Positions 54,243 through 62,455 of a stretch of 64,000 nt of DNA are shown here, piece by piece (position 1 is the stretch's first letter; every line of letters starts with the position of its first letter). Origin of the DNA: Firmicutes bacterium HGW-Firmicutes-4 (lineage in GTDB: Bacteria; Bacillota; Clostridia; Eubacteriales; Eubacteriaceae); assembly GCA_002841405.1 (NCBI GenBank), contig PGZR01000002.1, forward strand, positions 53,387-117,386, in the 5' to 3' direction. A program made the position numbers and the translations under genes. The notes under the pieces are model-generated. The model was given only the letters and a program-made list of their open reading frames with translations, had not been told where the DNA came from and did no database searches.

Positions 54243-54875
54243 TCAGGAGTTTTTTAGGATAATACTTGAGATAATATCTGCCGCATCCTCGAACGAATCA
54301 CAGCTTTCTTCAAAATAATCATAAATGCGGATCAGCGCAATCGTCTCGATGTGATCCCGTTTATCCACGAAAAGTTGTTTCACGGACTGAACATAGAGAT
54401 CGTCACCCTCATTTTCCAATCGATTGATGGCAATGATGGCATCATTTAGAGCTTTTGGTTTTTTGAAGGCTTTTAGCTCCTTGATGGCTTCATGGAGACA
54501 GGACGCACTGCTTTCAATCAACTCCATGAATTTAAACATTTCCGGGGTGATTTTTTCAATCTGGAACATGTCAATGTATTTTAAAATGTCTTCAATCAGA
54601 TCAATGATGGTATCCAGAGCGCAAGCCAGATTGATTATATCTTCCCGTTCGATGGGGGGCAAAAAATCGCTGTACATAAATTCCATCATCTCATACTTGA
54701 GATTGTCTGCGGTTCGTTCCACTTCATGGAGTTTGACCAATTTCTTCTCTAAACTCTTCAGATCGTAATTCTGCAGCGTTTCATTGAGCATATGAGATGC
54801 TTTTACGATCAAATTAGAAACGGCGATAAATTCTTTGTAATAATTATACCCTTTTGTTTTAACTTTTTTTGACAT
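54243..54875 (-). CDS. PhoU-like DUF47 family protein
   Basis: The 210-residue all-helical protein matches the DUF47/TIGR00153 family, with paired helical repeats carrying E-x-x-x-D metal-binding patterns (EVERTADNLKYEMM and NRLENEGDDLYVQSV). These proteins are usually encoded with PiT phosphate transporters and are thought to regulate them. GGGAGAC precedes the ATG at 54875, 28 bases after the transporter gene on the same strand. Confidence 0.9.
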   Translation of the reverse strand: MSKKVKTKGYNYYKEFIAVSNLIVKASHMLNETLQNYDLKSLEKKLVKLHEVERTADNLKYEMMEFMYSDFLPPIEREDIINLACALDTIIDLIEDILKYIDMFQIEKITPEMFKFMELIESSASCLHEAIKELKAFKKPKALNDAIIAINRLENEGDDLYVQSVKQLFVDKRDHIETIALIRIYDYFEESCDSFEDAADIISSIILKNS

Positions 54876-54903
54876 AATGTCTCCCTTTCAAAATATTGTT
54901 CAT

Positions 54904-55953
54904 TTAGAATATTTGCATAAAGACCCAGGCCATGATAAATCCAACCAGACCACATCCCGGGAATGTAAGTACCCAGGCTAAGACCATTTCACCAACCGTT
55001 GACCAGTTAACCGAAGAAAACCGCTTGGCTGCGCCCACTCCCATGATCGCCGTTGTTTTGGTATGGGTGGTACTGACTGGCAGTCCGAAAACTGATGCAA
55101 CGAGCAAACTCATAGCTGCTGCAAGGTCAGCGCTGAATCCCTGGAAGGATTCCAGCTTAACCATGTCCATTCCAACGGTTTTGATAATTTTCATACCGCC
55201 AATGGACGTTCCCAAAGCCATAACCAGAGAACAGAGAATCATCATCCAGACTGGAATGACGAAATTCGTGGCATCACTATTTCCCTGGGCCAGAAAAATT
55301 CCCAACATAAAAATCCCCATGAACTTTTGCCCATCCTGAGCACCATGCATAAAGGCCATGGCGGCTCCAGCGCCAATCTGCCCTTTTTTAAAAAAATAAT
55401 TGGTCTGTTGTCGTGACATCCGCTTGCAGATCTGCATAACTATTTTCACCACCAGAAATCCCAGACCAAACCCAAGAATCGTGGATGTCCCTATCCCGTA
55501 AATAACCTTAATCCAGGCCTGTCCATTAATCCCACTGATGCCACCCTGAAGGGCAATGGCAGCACCGGAGATACCCGCAATTAAAGCGTGGCTTTCACTG
55601 GTCGGAATCCCAAAATACCAGGCAGCAGTGGCCCAGAGCACGATTGCAAATAGGGCTGCACACAGCGCAATGAGGGCGTCGTCTGAGCCGCTGAAATTAA
55701 CCATGTTTGCCACAGTTTGAGCCACCGTCGCATTGATCGCCGTCATGACGAAAACACCCAGGAAATTGAAGATGGCAGCCATAACAATTGCTTTTCTGGG
55801 TTCCATTGATCGAGTGGACACACAGGTAGCAATGGCATTTGGAGCGTCAGTCCAGCCGTTTACCAAAATTACCCCAAGGGTTAAAACAACGATGATAAGC
55901 AACGCTGGATTGCCGGCGATACTACTGATAAAATCCGCTAAAGTAATAGTCAT
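54904..55953 (-). CDS. pit: PiT-family inorganic phosphate transporter
   Basis: The preferred start is the ATG at 55953 (MTITLADF), giving 349 residues; a longer frame from a GTG at 56073 covers likely promoter sequence. The ribosome site is weak (AAGGGG, 14 bases away). PiT signatures are present in both halves: GWTDAPNAIATCVSTRSM near residue 33, and GLPVSTTHTKTTAIMGVG near 285. About nine to ten TM helices are visible. It imports phosphate with a cation and is cotranscribed with its PhoU-like partner. Confidence 0.92.
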   Translation of the reverse strand: MTITLADFISSIAGNPALLIIVVLTLGVILVNGWTDAPNAIATCVSTRSMEPRKAIVMAAIFNFLGVFVMTAINATVAQTVANMVNFSGSDDALIALCAALFAIVLWATAAWYFGIPTSESHALIAGISGAAIALQGGISGINGQAWIKVIYGIGTSTILGFGLGFLVVKIVMQICKRMSRQQTNYFFKKGQIGAGAAMAFMHGAQDGQKFMGIFMLGIFLAQGNSDATNFVIPVWMMILCSLVMALGTSIGGMKIIKTVGMDMVKLESFQGFSADLAAAMSLLVASVFGLPVSTTHTKTTAIMGVGAAKRFSSVNWSTVGEMVLAWVLTFPGCGLVGFIMAWVFMQIF

Positions 55954-56032
55954 TTTGTTAAGAATACCCCTTTTCTCTCGACACACTAAAATTTTTCTTG
56001 TAAATGTCAAACTACTGTTTTTTGCCGTACTC

Positions 56033-56124
56033 ATTCTACACCATAAGTTCCCTAAATAGAACTCTTTTAACACAAATTTAACATACTTTTAATCCGTAAC
56101 CTCTTTTAATAAACGCTTTGTCAA
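56033..56124. promoter_or_regulatory. PiT promoter region with three PHO-box-like direct repeats
   Basis: On the plus strand TTAACA (56067-56072), TTAACA (56078-56083) and TTAATC (56089-56094) repeat exactly every 11 bases. This matches the PhoP-box pattern TT(A/T)ACA-N5 known from Firmicutes. On the minus strand, candidate promoter elements are TTGACA (56124-56119) and a TAGAAT -10 box (56038-56033). The rest of the gap up to 56376 is AT-rich and shows no gene. Confidence 0.6.
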
Positions 56125-56376
56125 TATTTTGATCTTGAATCATGATCTTCAATCGTTACTGATGTTTTTGTTTTGATGATTATCGCCTTTTTTTAGATAT
56201 TCTAAAAGAAATGAAGTAAAACATTGCAAATTTTTTAATTAGGGTGTAAAATTTAAGTAACAATTTGTATCTGAAAAAGTTTTTATCATTCTAAATCTTA
56301 ACTGATTGTTTCTAAAACACGAAATTTAAGCGAATTATCGTAATTATTTAACCAAGATCATGGGAGGATACTGGAA

Positions 56377-57813
56377 ATGAAATTTTATCGTGGGACATTT
56401 ATTTGCCTTATTTTAATTCTGGCCCTGGGAATTTACCCGTCTGCTGCGCTGGCAGAAGAAAATAGTGATAGTGGAACGGTGATAACTGCCATCGATGTCC
56501 AACCATTTGTGGAAACACGGGAGATGCTTCCTGGTGATGTTGCACCCGACCCGGGTTGGCCTGATGAAGCATATCAAAATGATGCGATAACCACAACGTC
56601 GGTTTTCTCACCCCGACTCACCGCCCCCACGGCTGATAATGATTATTATTATGCCAAAAATATTTTCTATCTCGGCGGCTATGGAATGCCTAACTGCACC
56701 GCCTATGCTTGGGGACGGGCCTACGAGATTCTTGGCAGCAAACCCAATTTAAGCAATGGAAACGCCAATCAGTTTTGGGGTTATAACCTGAACAGCGGTG
56801 CCTATCCCTACGGAACAACCCCAAAGGTTGGAGCGATTCTCTGCTGGGATGGCAATTCCTACGGTCACGTTGCGGTAGTCGAAAAAATTGAAGGCAACAA
56901 AGTCACTGTCTCTGAGTCTTCCTGGAGTGGTTCTTACTTCTACACCACTACCTTCACGGCTGGTTCTGAAAACTCAGTCTCGGTCGGCGGTTTCCAGGGA
57001 TATATCTATATTGCGGATTTTGATACCGAACCAGAACCAAGTCCGGACACTACCCCACCAACAATTTCGAATGCTCAAATTACCGATGTCAATGATGAAG
57101 GTTTTACAATAACCTGTCAAGTTACCGATACTGATTCTGGCATTGCTTCGGTTCTTTTCCCAACCTGGACTGATGCAAACGGTCAGGATGATATTGTCTG
57201 GCATCGGGCGACCATTAACGGCAACACCGCATCCTACCGGGTTTTATACAGTCAGCATCATAATGAACTGGGGACCTATACGGTTCATGCTTACGCCTAT
57301 GACGGTGCAGGGAATACATCAGCCACAGCTTTAAATGTTTCAGCTCAAAAAAGCATCACCTGTTCTTATCAAACCCATGTTCAGGATTACGGCTGGCAGC
57401 CCTGGAAATCAAATGGTGAACTTAGTGGCACCTCCGGAGAGTCCAAACGTCTGGAAGCCATTGAAATTCGCGTTGATAACAAGGGTTATGACCTGGGTAT
57501 CGAATACCGCACCCATATCCAGAATATCGGCTGGCAGGATTGGAAACATGACGGCGAAATTAGCGGCACCTCCAAGCAGGGACTTCGGTTGGAAGCCATT
57601 GAAGTCCGCTTGACAGGCACCGATGCCACCCGTTATGATGTCTATTACCGGGTTCATGCTGAAAACATCGGCTGGCTGGACTGGGCTAAAAATGGTGGTA
57701 GCTCGGGCACCGAAGGTTTCGGCTACCGACTGGAAGCAATTGAAGTGATGGTCGTTCCGGCCGGTTCGTCGGCACCTGGAGCTACCATGCGGGCTTTTCA
57801 AAGCAACAAATAA
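56377..57813 (+). CDS. Secreted CHAP-domain cell-wall hydrolase with GBS Bsp-like and ChW repeats
   Basis: The 478-residue protein has a signal peptide (cleavage near AALA, about 24). A CHAP amidohydrolase domain (about 85-215) has the Cys in MPNCTAYAWGR and the His in SYGHVAVVEKI. A GBS Bsp-like beta repeat spans about 225-325 and three ChW repeats about 328-470. It probably cleaves peptidoglycan stem peptides or amide bonds at the cell surface. Its repeats closely match those of the secreted protease at 30084. AGGAGG-like GGGAGGATAC precedes the ATG. Confidence 0.9.
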   Translation: MKFYRGTFICLILILALGIYPSAALAEENSDSGTVITAIDVQPFVETREMLPGDVAPDPGWPDEAYQNDAITTTSVFSPRLTAPTADNDYYYAKNIFYLGGYGMPNCTAYAWGRAYEILGSKPNLSNGNANQFWGYNLNSGAYPYGTTPKVGAILCWDGNSYGHVAVVEKIEGNKVTVSESSWSGSYFYTTTFTAGSENSVSVGGFQGYIYIADFDTEPEPSPDTTPPTISNAQITDVNDEGFTITCQVTDTDSGIASVLFPTWTDANGQDDIVWHRATINGNTASYRVLYSQHHNELGTYTVHAYAYDGAGNTSATALNVSAQKSITCSYQTHVQDYGWQPWKSNGELSGTSGESKRLEAIEIRVDNKGYDLGIEYRTHIQNIGWQDWKHDGEISGTSKQGLRLEAIEVRLTGTDATRYDVYYRVHAENIGWLDWAKNGGSSGTEGFGYRLEAIEVMVVPAGSSAPGATMRAFQSNK

Positions 57814-57833
57814 ACTATAATAGTCACAACCTC

Positions 57834-57861
57834 AAAAAACACCTTTCCGGTGTTTTTTTTT
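57834..57861 (+). terminator. Terminator of the CHAP hydrolase gene
   Basis: The stem AAAACACC/GGTGTTTT with a TTTCC loop is followed by a T run. Confidence 0.9.
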
Positions 57862-57905
57862 GAAAAAATCATAGGAGTTCAATCATTAATACTATAAAGT
57901 AGTCC

Positions 57906-57936
57906 TTGACTCTCCCCTTGGAGGAGGATTTATACT
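57906..57936 (+). promoter_or_regulatory. MerR-type promoter with a 19-base spacer
   Basis: TTGACT (57906-57911), a spacer of 19 bases (57912-57930) containing the imperfect dyad CTCCCCTTGGAGGAG, then TATACT (57931-57936). Long-spacer promoters with an internal dyad are the known targets of MerR regulators. The third gene of this operon encodes one, so autoregulation is likely. Confidence 0.85.
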
Positions 57937-57969
57937 TCAAATTGTAGGAAACGAAGATTGGAGGAATAA

Positions 57970-58692
57970 ATGGAAAACTGTATTGAAGTAAAAAATTTGA
58001 ACAAATCTTATGGCCATCGGGTGGCAGTGAACAATTTAAATCTGACCGTTAAAAAAGGTGAGGTATTTGGTCTGTTAGGTCCCAACGGTGCCGGGAAGTC
58101 AACCACCATCGATTGTATCCTGGGCCTGAAGTCATTTGAAAACGGATCGGTGCGGGTACTGGGGATGGATCCAGCCAGAGAAAGAAAACGACTTTTTGAG
58201 CGTGTCGGTGTGCAGCTTCAGTCCTCCAGCTATCAGGGCAATATCCGGGTTGGTGAAGTCTGCGAGGAAATCGCCGCCCTTTACCAATCGCCAGCAGATT
58301 ACCACGACTTACTGTCTCAGTTTAAGCTGGATCAATACCTCAAGCAGCCGGTAGCAAAACTCTCTGGTGGTGAAAAGCAAAAGCTGTCGGTACTGCTGGC
58401 ACTGATCCCTCAGCCTGAGGTACTCTTCCTGGATGAATTGACAACCGGGCTGGACACCGAAGCCCGACGGGAAGTCTGGCACGTTTTAACTGCCCTGAAA
58501 AAAAAGGGACTGACGCTCTTTCTCACCTCTCATTATATGGATGAGGTGGAGGTGCTTTGTGACCGGATCTGCATCATTAGCCAGGGACATGCATTAGTAA
58601 CCGACACCGTACCGAAGTTGATTCAAAGCAGCCCCTATCAACGTCTGGAAGAAGCCTATCTCTGGGTTATGAAGGAGGAAATCGCACTATGA
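57970..58692 (+). CDS. ABC transporter ATP-binding protein (drug/lipid exporter type)
   Basis: The 240-residue ATPase has Walker A (GPNGAGKST), a Q-loop region (VQLQSSSYQG), the signature LSGGEKQKLS, and Walker B with its catalytic Glu region (LFLDELTTGLD). The D-loop and H-switch (LFLTSHYMDE) are present. It resembles the CcmA/DrrA class that pairs with an ABC-2 permease. The permease gene overlaps its stop by four bases. Confidence 0.92.
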   Translation: MENCIEVKNLNKSYGHRVAVNNLNLTVKKGEVFGLLGPNGAGKSTTIDCILGLKSFENGSVRVLGMDPARERKRLFERVGVQLQSSSYQGNIRVGEVCEEIAALYQSPADYHDLLSQFKLDQYLKQPVAKLSGGEKQKLSVLLALIPQPEVLFLDELTTGLDTEARREVWHVLTALKKKGLTLFLTSHYMDEVEVLCDRICIISQGHALVTDTVPKLIQSSPYQRLEEAYLWVMKEEIAL

Positions 58693-59429
58693 AAAAATTC
58701 TTTACCTTACTAAAAATCGAAGGTAAGTTATCGCTGCGTTCGATCGATAGTATTTTTTTCGGAATCTGTATGCCGGTGGGGATCATAATCTTAATCGGTC
58801 TGATTGCCGGACCAAACCCCACCACCAGTGATGCCGGCTATACCCTGATTCAAAGCTCTTTTGGTGCGCTGGTTACTGTCGGGATCTGTGCCACCGCTTT
58901 TATGGGCATTCCCCTGACCATCGCTGACTATCGAGATAAAAAAATTTTGAAGCATTTTTTTGTGACCCCGGTGAGCCCAACTATGTTATTATGGGTTCAT
59001 GCCGTCATCAACATGCTACTGTCAGTGATTTCAGCGTTGCTGATTTACGCCACAGCCCGGATCTTCTTCGGGTATCAAATGATTGGTTCCGAACTGGCGT
59101 TCGTCGGCTCTTATCTGCTGGTCATGGTTTCCATGTACAGTTTGGGATTACTCATCGCCAGCCTGTGCCGCACAATTAAAACCGCCAATGTGGTCTGCAG
59201 TATTGTTTACTTCCCGATGTTATTTTTATCTGGCGCCACCATTCCCTTTGATATTTTTCCCAAACAACTCCAGACCGTAGCCGGTTTTCTCCCCCTTACT
59301 CAGGGCATCAGGCTTTTAAAATCTGCAAGCCTGGGACTCGAAACCAGTTTGTTGATGCCTCTGATTGTTTTGGTTGGCTCTCTGATAATTGGCATTATTC
59401 TATCAATGCGCTTCTTCCGCTGGGAATAA
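58689..59429 (+). CDS. ABC-2 type permease
   Basis: The 246-residue membrane protein has six TM helices and the ABC-2 pattern, with a conserved LSGATIPFDIFP segment near residue 180. The start overlaps the ATPase stop (ATGA). It forms the membrane half of the exporter. The regulator gene follows after 14 bases. Confidence 0.9.
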   Translation: MKKFFTLLKIEGKLSLRSIDSIFFGICMPVGIIILIGLIAGPNPTTSDAGYTLIQSSFGALVTVGICATAFMGIPLTIADYRDKKILKHFFVTPVSPTMLLWVHAVINMLLSVISALLIYATARIFFGYQMIGSELAFVGSYLLVMVSMYSLGLLIASLCRTIKTANVVCSIVYFPMLFLSGATIPFDIFPKQLQTVAGFLPLTQGIRLLKSASLGLETSLLMPLIVLVGSLIIGIILSMRFFRWE

Positions 59430-59443
59430 GAAAGGAACATGTT

Positions 59444-60289
59444 ATGAACGAAATCGATCCATGTGAACGAATTGAAACAGTCTATTATAAGATCGGCTTG
59501 TTTTCGAAAATGAATCGTGTCACCATCAAAACGCTGCGGCACTATGACGAAATCGGGCTGCTGGCACCAGCTTTCATTGAAAAATTTACCGGTTACCGGT
59601 ATTATACATCCGAACAACTCCCGATCCTGCACCAGATTCTGGCACTGCGGGAAATGGGCTTCACCCTGGAAGAAATTAAACAGGTCCAGGGCGGCGTCCC
59701 GGAACAAGAATTGCTTCAGAAAAAAAGGCTGGAGATTATGAAAAAAATCGCCGCGGAAACCCTGCGCCTGGCCCAGGTGGAATCCTATCTGGCCAAAAAT
59801 GATGCGTCAGCAGGAGAATACCATGTGATTCTCAAGGAACTCCCCCAGGTGATTGTAGCCTCGATGCGAACGATCATTCCCGGATATGACGCATTGTTTC
59901 AGGTGGTTCCCCCCATGGGCGCTGAAATGGAACGGCTGGGCTGTGTCTGCGCGGTTCCGGAATACTGCTTTAATATCTATCATGATGGCGAATACCGGGA
60001 AAGTGATGTTGATGTGGAAATTTGCGAGGCGGTCACTGAAAAGAAAGCCGATTCGGCGATGCTGACATTCAAGGTTATCGACCGCGTCGAGAATGCCGCC
60101 TGTGTTCTTCACAAAGGACCCTATGAGCGCTTCCCCAATGCCTACAATGCAGTTCTTAAATGGGTGGAGAACAACGGCTACGAGATCATTGACAATCCCC
60201 GGGAGTCGTACATCGATGGTCTCTGGAACAAGGATTCTGCTGAGGACTGGTTGACCGAAATCCAGTTTCCAGTCAGAAGAGTCTATTGA
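59444..60289 (+). CDS. MerR-family regulator with GyrI-like effector domain
   Basis: The 281-residue protein has a MerR winged helix (about 18-88: KIGLFSKMNRVTIKTLRHYDEIGLL), a coiled-coil dimerisation helix (about 95-125) and a GyrI/BmrR-like effector domain (about 130-280). This is the layout of multidrug sensors such as BmrR. It is the last gene of the exporter operon, whose promoter has MerR geometry. Substrates of the exporter may act as inducers (inference). Confidence 0.9.
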   Translation: MNEIDPCERIETVYYKIGLFSKMNRVTIKTLRHYDEIGLLAPAFIEKFTGYRYYTSEQLPILHQILALREMGFTLEEIKQVQGGVPEQELLQKKRLEIMKKIAAETLRLAQVESYLAKNDASAGEYHVILKELPQVIVASMRTIIPGYDALFQVVPPMGAEMERLGCVCAVPEYCFNIYHDGEYRESDVDVEICEAVTEKKADSAMLTFKVIDRVENAACVLHKGPYERFPNAYNAVLKWVENNGYEIIDNPRESYIDGLWNKDSAEDWLTEIQFPVRRVY

Positions 60290-60376
60290 TTATTTCCACA
60301 GCGTTTATTAAAGAAAACGTGATAGAATGTTGGGATAAGATAGCTTTTATTAAATCAACCGATTGGAGTTGCAAAA

Positions 60377-61080
60377 ATGAAAAAAGACCTTATCCTATCA
60401 AAACAGTTGGCCATTCTTGAAAAACAGGAACAAAAGTTTTTAAATCATACCGACAGTGAATTTATCAAGTCAAACTTTACCCCCGTGGTCGATAAAATCC
60501 AGGCTAAAATACCTGATAAATTGCAATCAACTCTGGATGCGGCCTTCTATGTCGGTTTTCATTTGGTCTTTGAAAAAGGAACTTCGCTAATCGAAAAAAC
60601 ATATAATAAAGAAAAAATTGACGTGGCCTATGATTTGAATAATTACGCCATTGAAAAATACATGACTAAAAAACACCTGAAAACGCTGGATAAATCGTCA
60701 AAACATTCCAAAACCATCAATGAATCCTTCAATATGCTTCAGACGAAGAAAAAGCCTATCTACTTTATTTGATCTGCACCGCCATGACAAAAGAAGACCA
60801 GCGTAAAGCCTATGATCAGAAAATTGAGCGCTTAGGTCAGGAGATCGACATCCATACCCCAACCACCATTGATTTGGATGCTATTATGAAGGAGACCTCT
60901 GACCTGCTCTCCAATACCCTACTAACTGCCAAATTTATCCAGGGACTGCCCCTTGTTGGTGTCATCGGTGGTGTGATCAATCCGATGATGATTAATAAAG
61001 TTGGCCGATACGCCCGGATTAAGTATAAGAAGCGGTATCTGCTGAGCAAAATAAATGCAGTTTCCGTAAATCAGCCGTGA
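60377..61080 (+). pseudogene. EcsC-family protein gene broken by a frameshift
   Basis: The first frame (60377-60772, 131 residues) starts behind TTGGAG and reads an EcsC-like N-terminal half to about ESFNML. From about 60736 the -1 frame reads ASDEEKAYLLYLICTAMTK and continues to the stop at 61080 with the conserved LPLVGVIGG and GRYARIKYKKRYL segment. Joining the frames gives a protein of about 235 residues, the usual family length. A one-base deletion near 60735 explains this. A slip at the A-rich GAAAAAG at 60748-60754 is less likely. EcsC-family proteins have no settled function. Confidence 0.75.
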
Positions 61081-61578
61081 CTACCTCACAAAGTTGAAAA
61101 TCCAGATAAAAATCAGCATGCCCAACCATAAAAACATAAAAATGAACTTAATCGTGGTTGACCAAGAACAAACTGTCGCCAACAACATATTTTGCTGCGG
61201 ATAGCTGTTAATTAATACCATCAGTAATGTATTTTCCAGGATATCACACAACGCTCGGGCGCTGGCCAAACAGATCAGGATATTTCGTTGCATCGGATCT
61301 TCAGTAATCCGAAATGACAAGGCCAGCATTACAATCAGAAAACAAGCGATGAAACAGTAATCCAACAATAAATAGTGTTGATATGCCTTTTGTCCTTCCC
61401 CGCCAATTTGGTCAAATACCTGATAAACTGTTTTTTCATCGTATCGCAGACGCATATCTAATAATTTGAAACCAGGGTCGTTTTGCTTAATCCCCGGCAC
61501 CCCCAGTCTAGTAAATTCCATCAGGATTAAACACAAAAAAAAGCCCGTTGTTCCCAAAATCGTTACCCAACTATTCAT
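61081..61578 (-). CDS. Uncharacterised membrane protein, divergent from a TetR regulator
   Basis: The start is the ATG at 61578 behind AAGGGGGAAG, giving 165 residues. Four TM helices are predicted (about 5-22, 68-90, 97-122 and 135-160), with an extracytoplasmic loop of about 45 residues after the first. No family is recognised. It shares an intergenic region carrying two operator-like palindromes with the TetR gene, and is probably that regulator's main target. Confidence 0.75.
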   Translation of the reverse strand: MNSWVTILGTTGFFLCLILMEFTRLGVPGIKQNDPGFKLLDMRLRYDEKTVYQVFDQIGGEGQKAYQHYLLLDYCFIACFLIVMLALSFRITEDPMQRNILICLASARALCDILENTLLMVLINSYPQQNMLLATVCSWSTTIKFIFMFLWLGMLIFIWIFNFVR

Positions 61579-61624
61579 CAATTCTTCCCCCTTCTTGACA
61601 TTACACGCTTAAAATACTAAAATC

Positions 61625-61673
61625 AAGTATACCGTTGTTATACACAAAAGTATACCGTCAGTATACTTTTGTG
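61625..61673. promoter_or_regulatory. Tandem TetR-type operators between divergent genes
   Basis: A perfect palindrome with 13-base arms (CACAAAAGTATAC and its complement, 5-base centre CGTCA) spans 61643-61673. A second, imperfect copy (AGTATAC-CGTTG-TTATAC) is centred 23 bases to the left. Both lie between the divergent starts at 61578 and 61695. Confidence 0.85.
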
Positions 61674-61694
61674 TCAATAGAGAGGATCGGATAT

Positions 61695-62333
61695 ATGAAA
61701 ACTCAATCACTACGTGACCAGGAGAAGGGGAAAAAAAAAGCCTTCATTATTGAATCAGCTGATCGTTTGTTTTCTTTATCTGGCTATGAAGACACTACCA
61801 TGAATGATCTGGTCAGAGAAACAAATCTGACTAAGCGCACGCTCTATAATTATTTTGTCAACAAGGAAGATCTTTTTTTTGCCGTCATTTTGAACGGCTA
61901 TCAGAAACTTTGGCAAGCCGTCAGTACTGAGAGCGAAAAAGGCCAAACCGGACTCGAAAAACTCGAGCTTTCCTGTAACGCTTTTTATACCTTTTATACC
62001 AGAGAGCCGGGGATCTTAACTTTGATGGGCAAAATAGGACATGTGAGATCCCAAAATACCGATATCGAACTACCTCATCAAGAAAAGTTCTATGCTCATA
62101 ATAAAGTTATGTTTGCAGCTATCAACCAAATATTTATATTGGGTAAAGCGGATGGCAGTTTGCGCGATGATATTGACGCCCCACAGTTAATGGGCTCTTT
62201 CGTCTTTACATTAACAGGTTTTTTCTATATGTACACACTCTCAGGTCAATCATATTTGAAATTTTTGAACGTTGAAGAAAATGATTTTATCAAAACAACC
62301 CTATTGTTATTGATTGACACTGTAAAAAAATAA
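61695..62333 (+). CDS. TetR-family transcriptional regulator
   Basis: The start is placed at the ATG at 61695 with GAGAGGAT upstream; the frame can be extended to 61635 but that covers the operators. The 212-residue product has the TetR helix-turn-helix (TTMNDLVRETNLTKRTLYNYF) at about 40-60 and an all-helical ligand domain. It probably represses itself and the divergent membrane protein. Confidence 0.9.
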   Translation: MKTQSLRDQEKGKKKAFIIESADRLFSLSGYEDTTMNDLVRETNLTKRTLYNYFVNKEDLFFAVILNGYQKLWQAVSTESEKGQTGLEKLELSCNAFYTFYTREPGILTLMGKIGHVRSQNTDIELPHQEKFYAHNKVMFAAINQIFILGKADGSLRDDIDAPQLMGSFVFTLTGFFYMYTLSGQSYLKFLNVEENDFIKTTLLLLIDTVKK

Positions 62334-62359
62334 TAATCTACCTCTTAACAAGCAAGCTC

Positions 62360-62412
62360 AAAAAAAACGGTCCCGGAATTACCAATTGGGTTAATTCCGG
62401 GACCGTTTTTTA
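62360..62412. terminator. Bidirectional terminator between tetR and the methyltransferase gene
   Basis: The stem AAAAAACGGTCCCGGAATT and its complement surround a 12-base loop, with A and T runs at the ends. It serves both convergent genes. Confidence 0.95.
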
Positions 62413-62455
62413 TGTCATTAGATTGGAGTAGATCGTATCGATGTTAAATAGGTAT

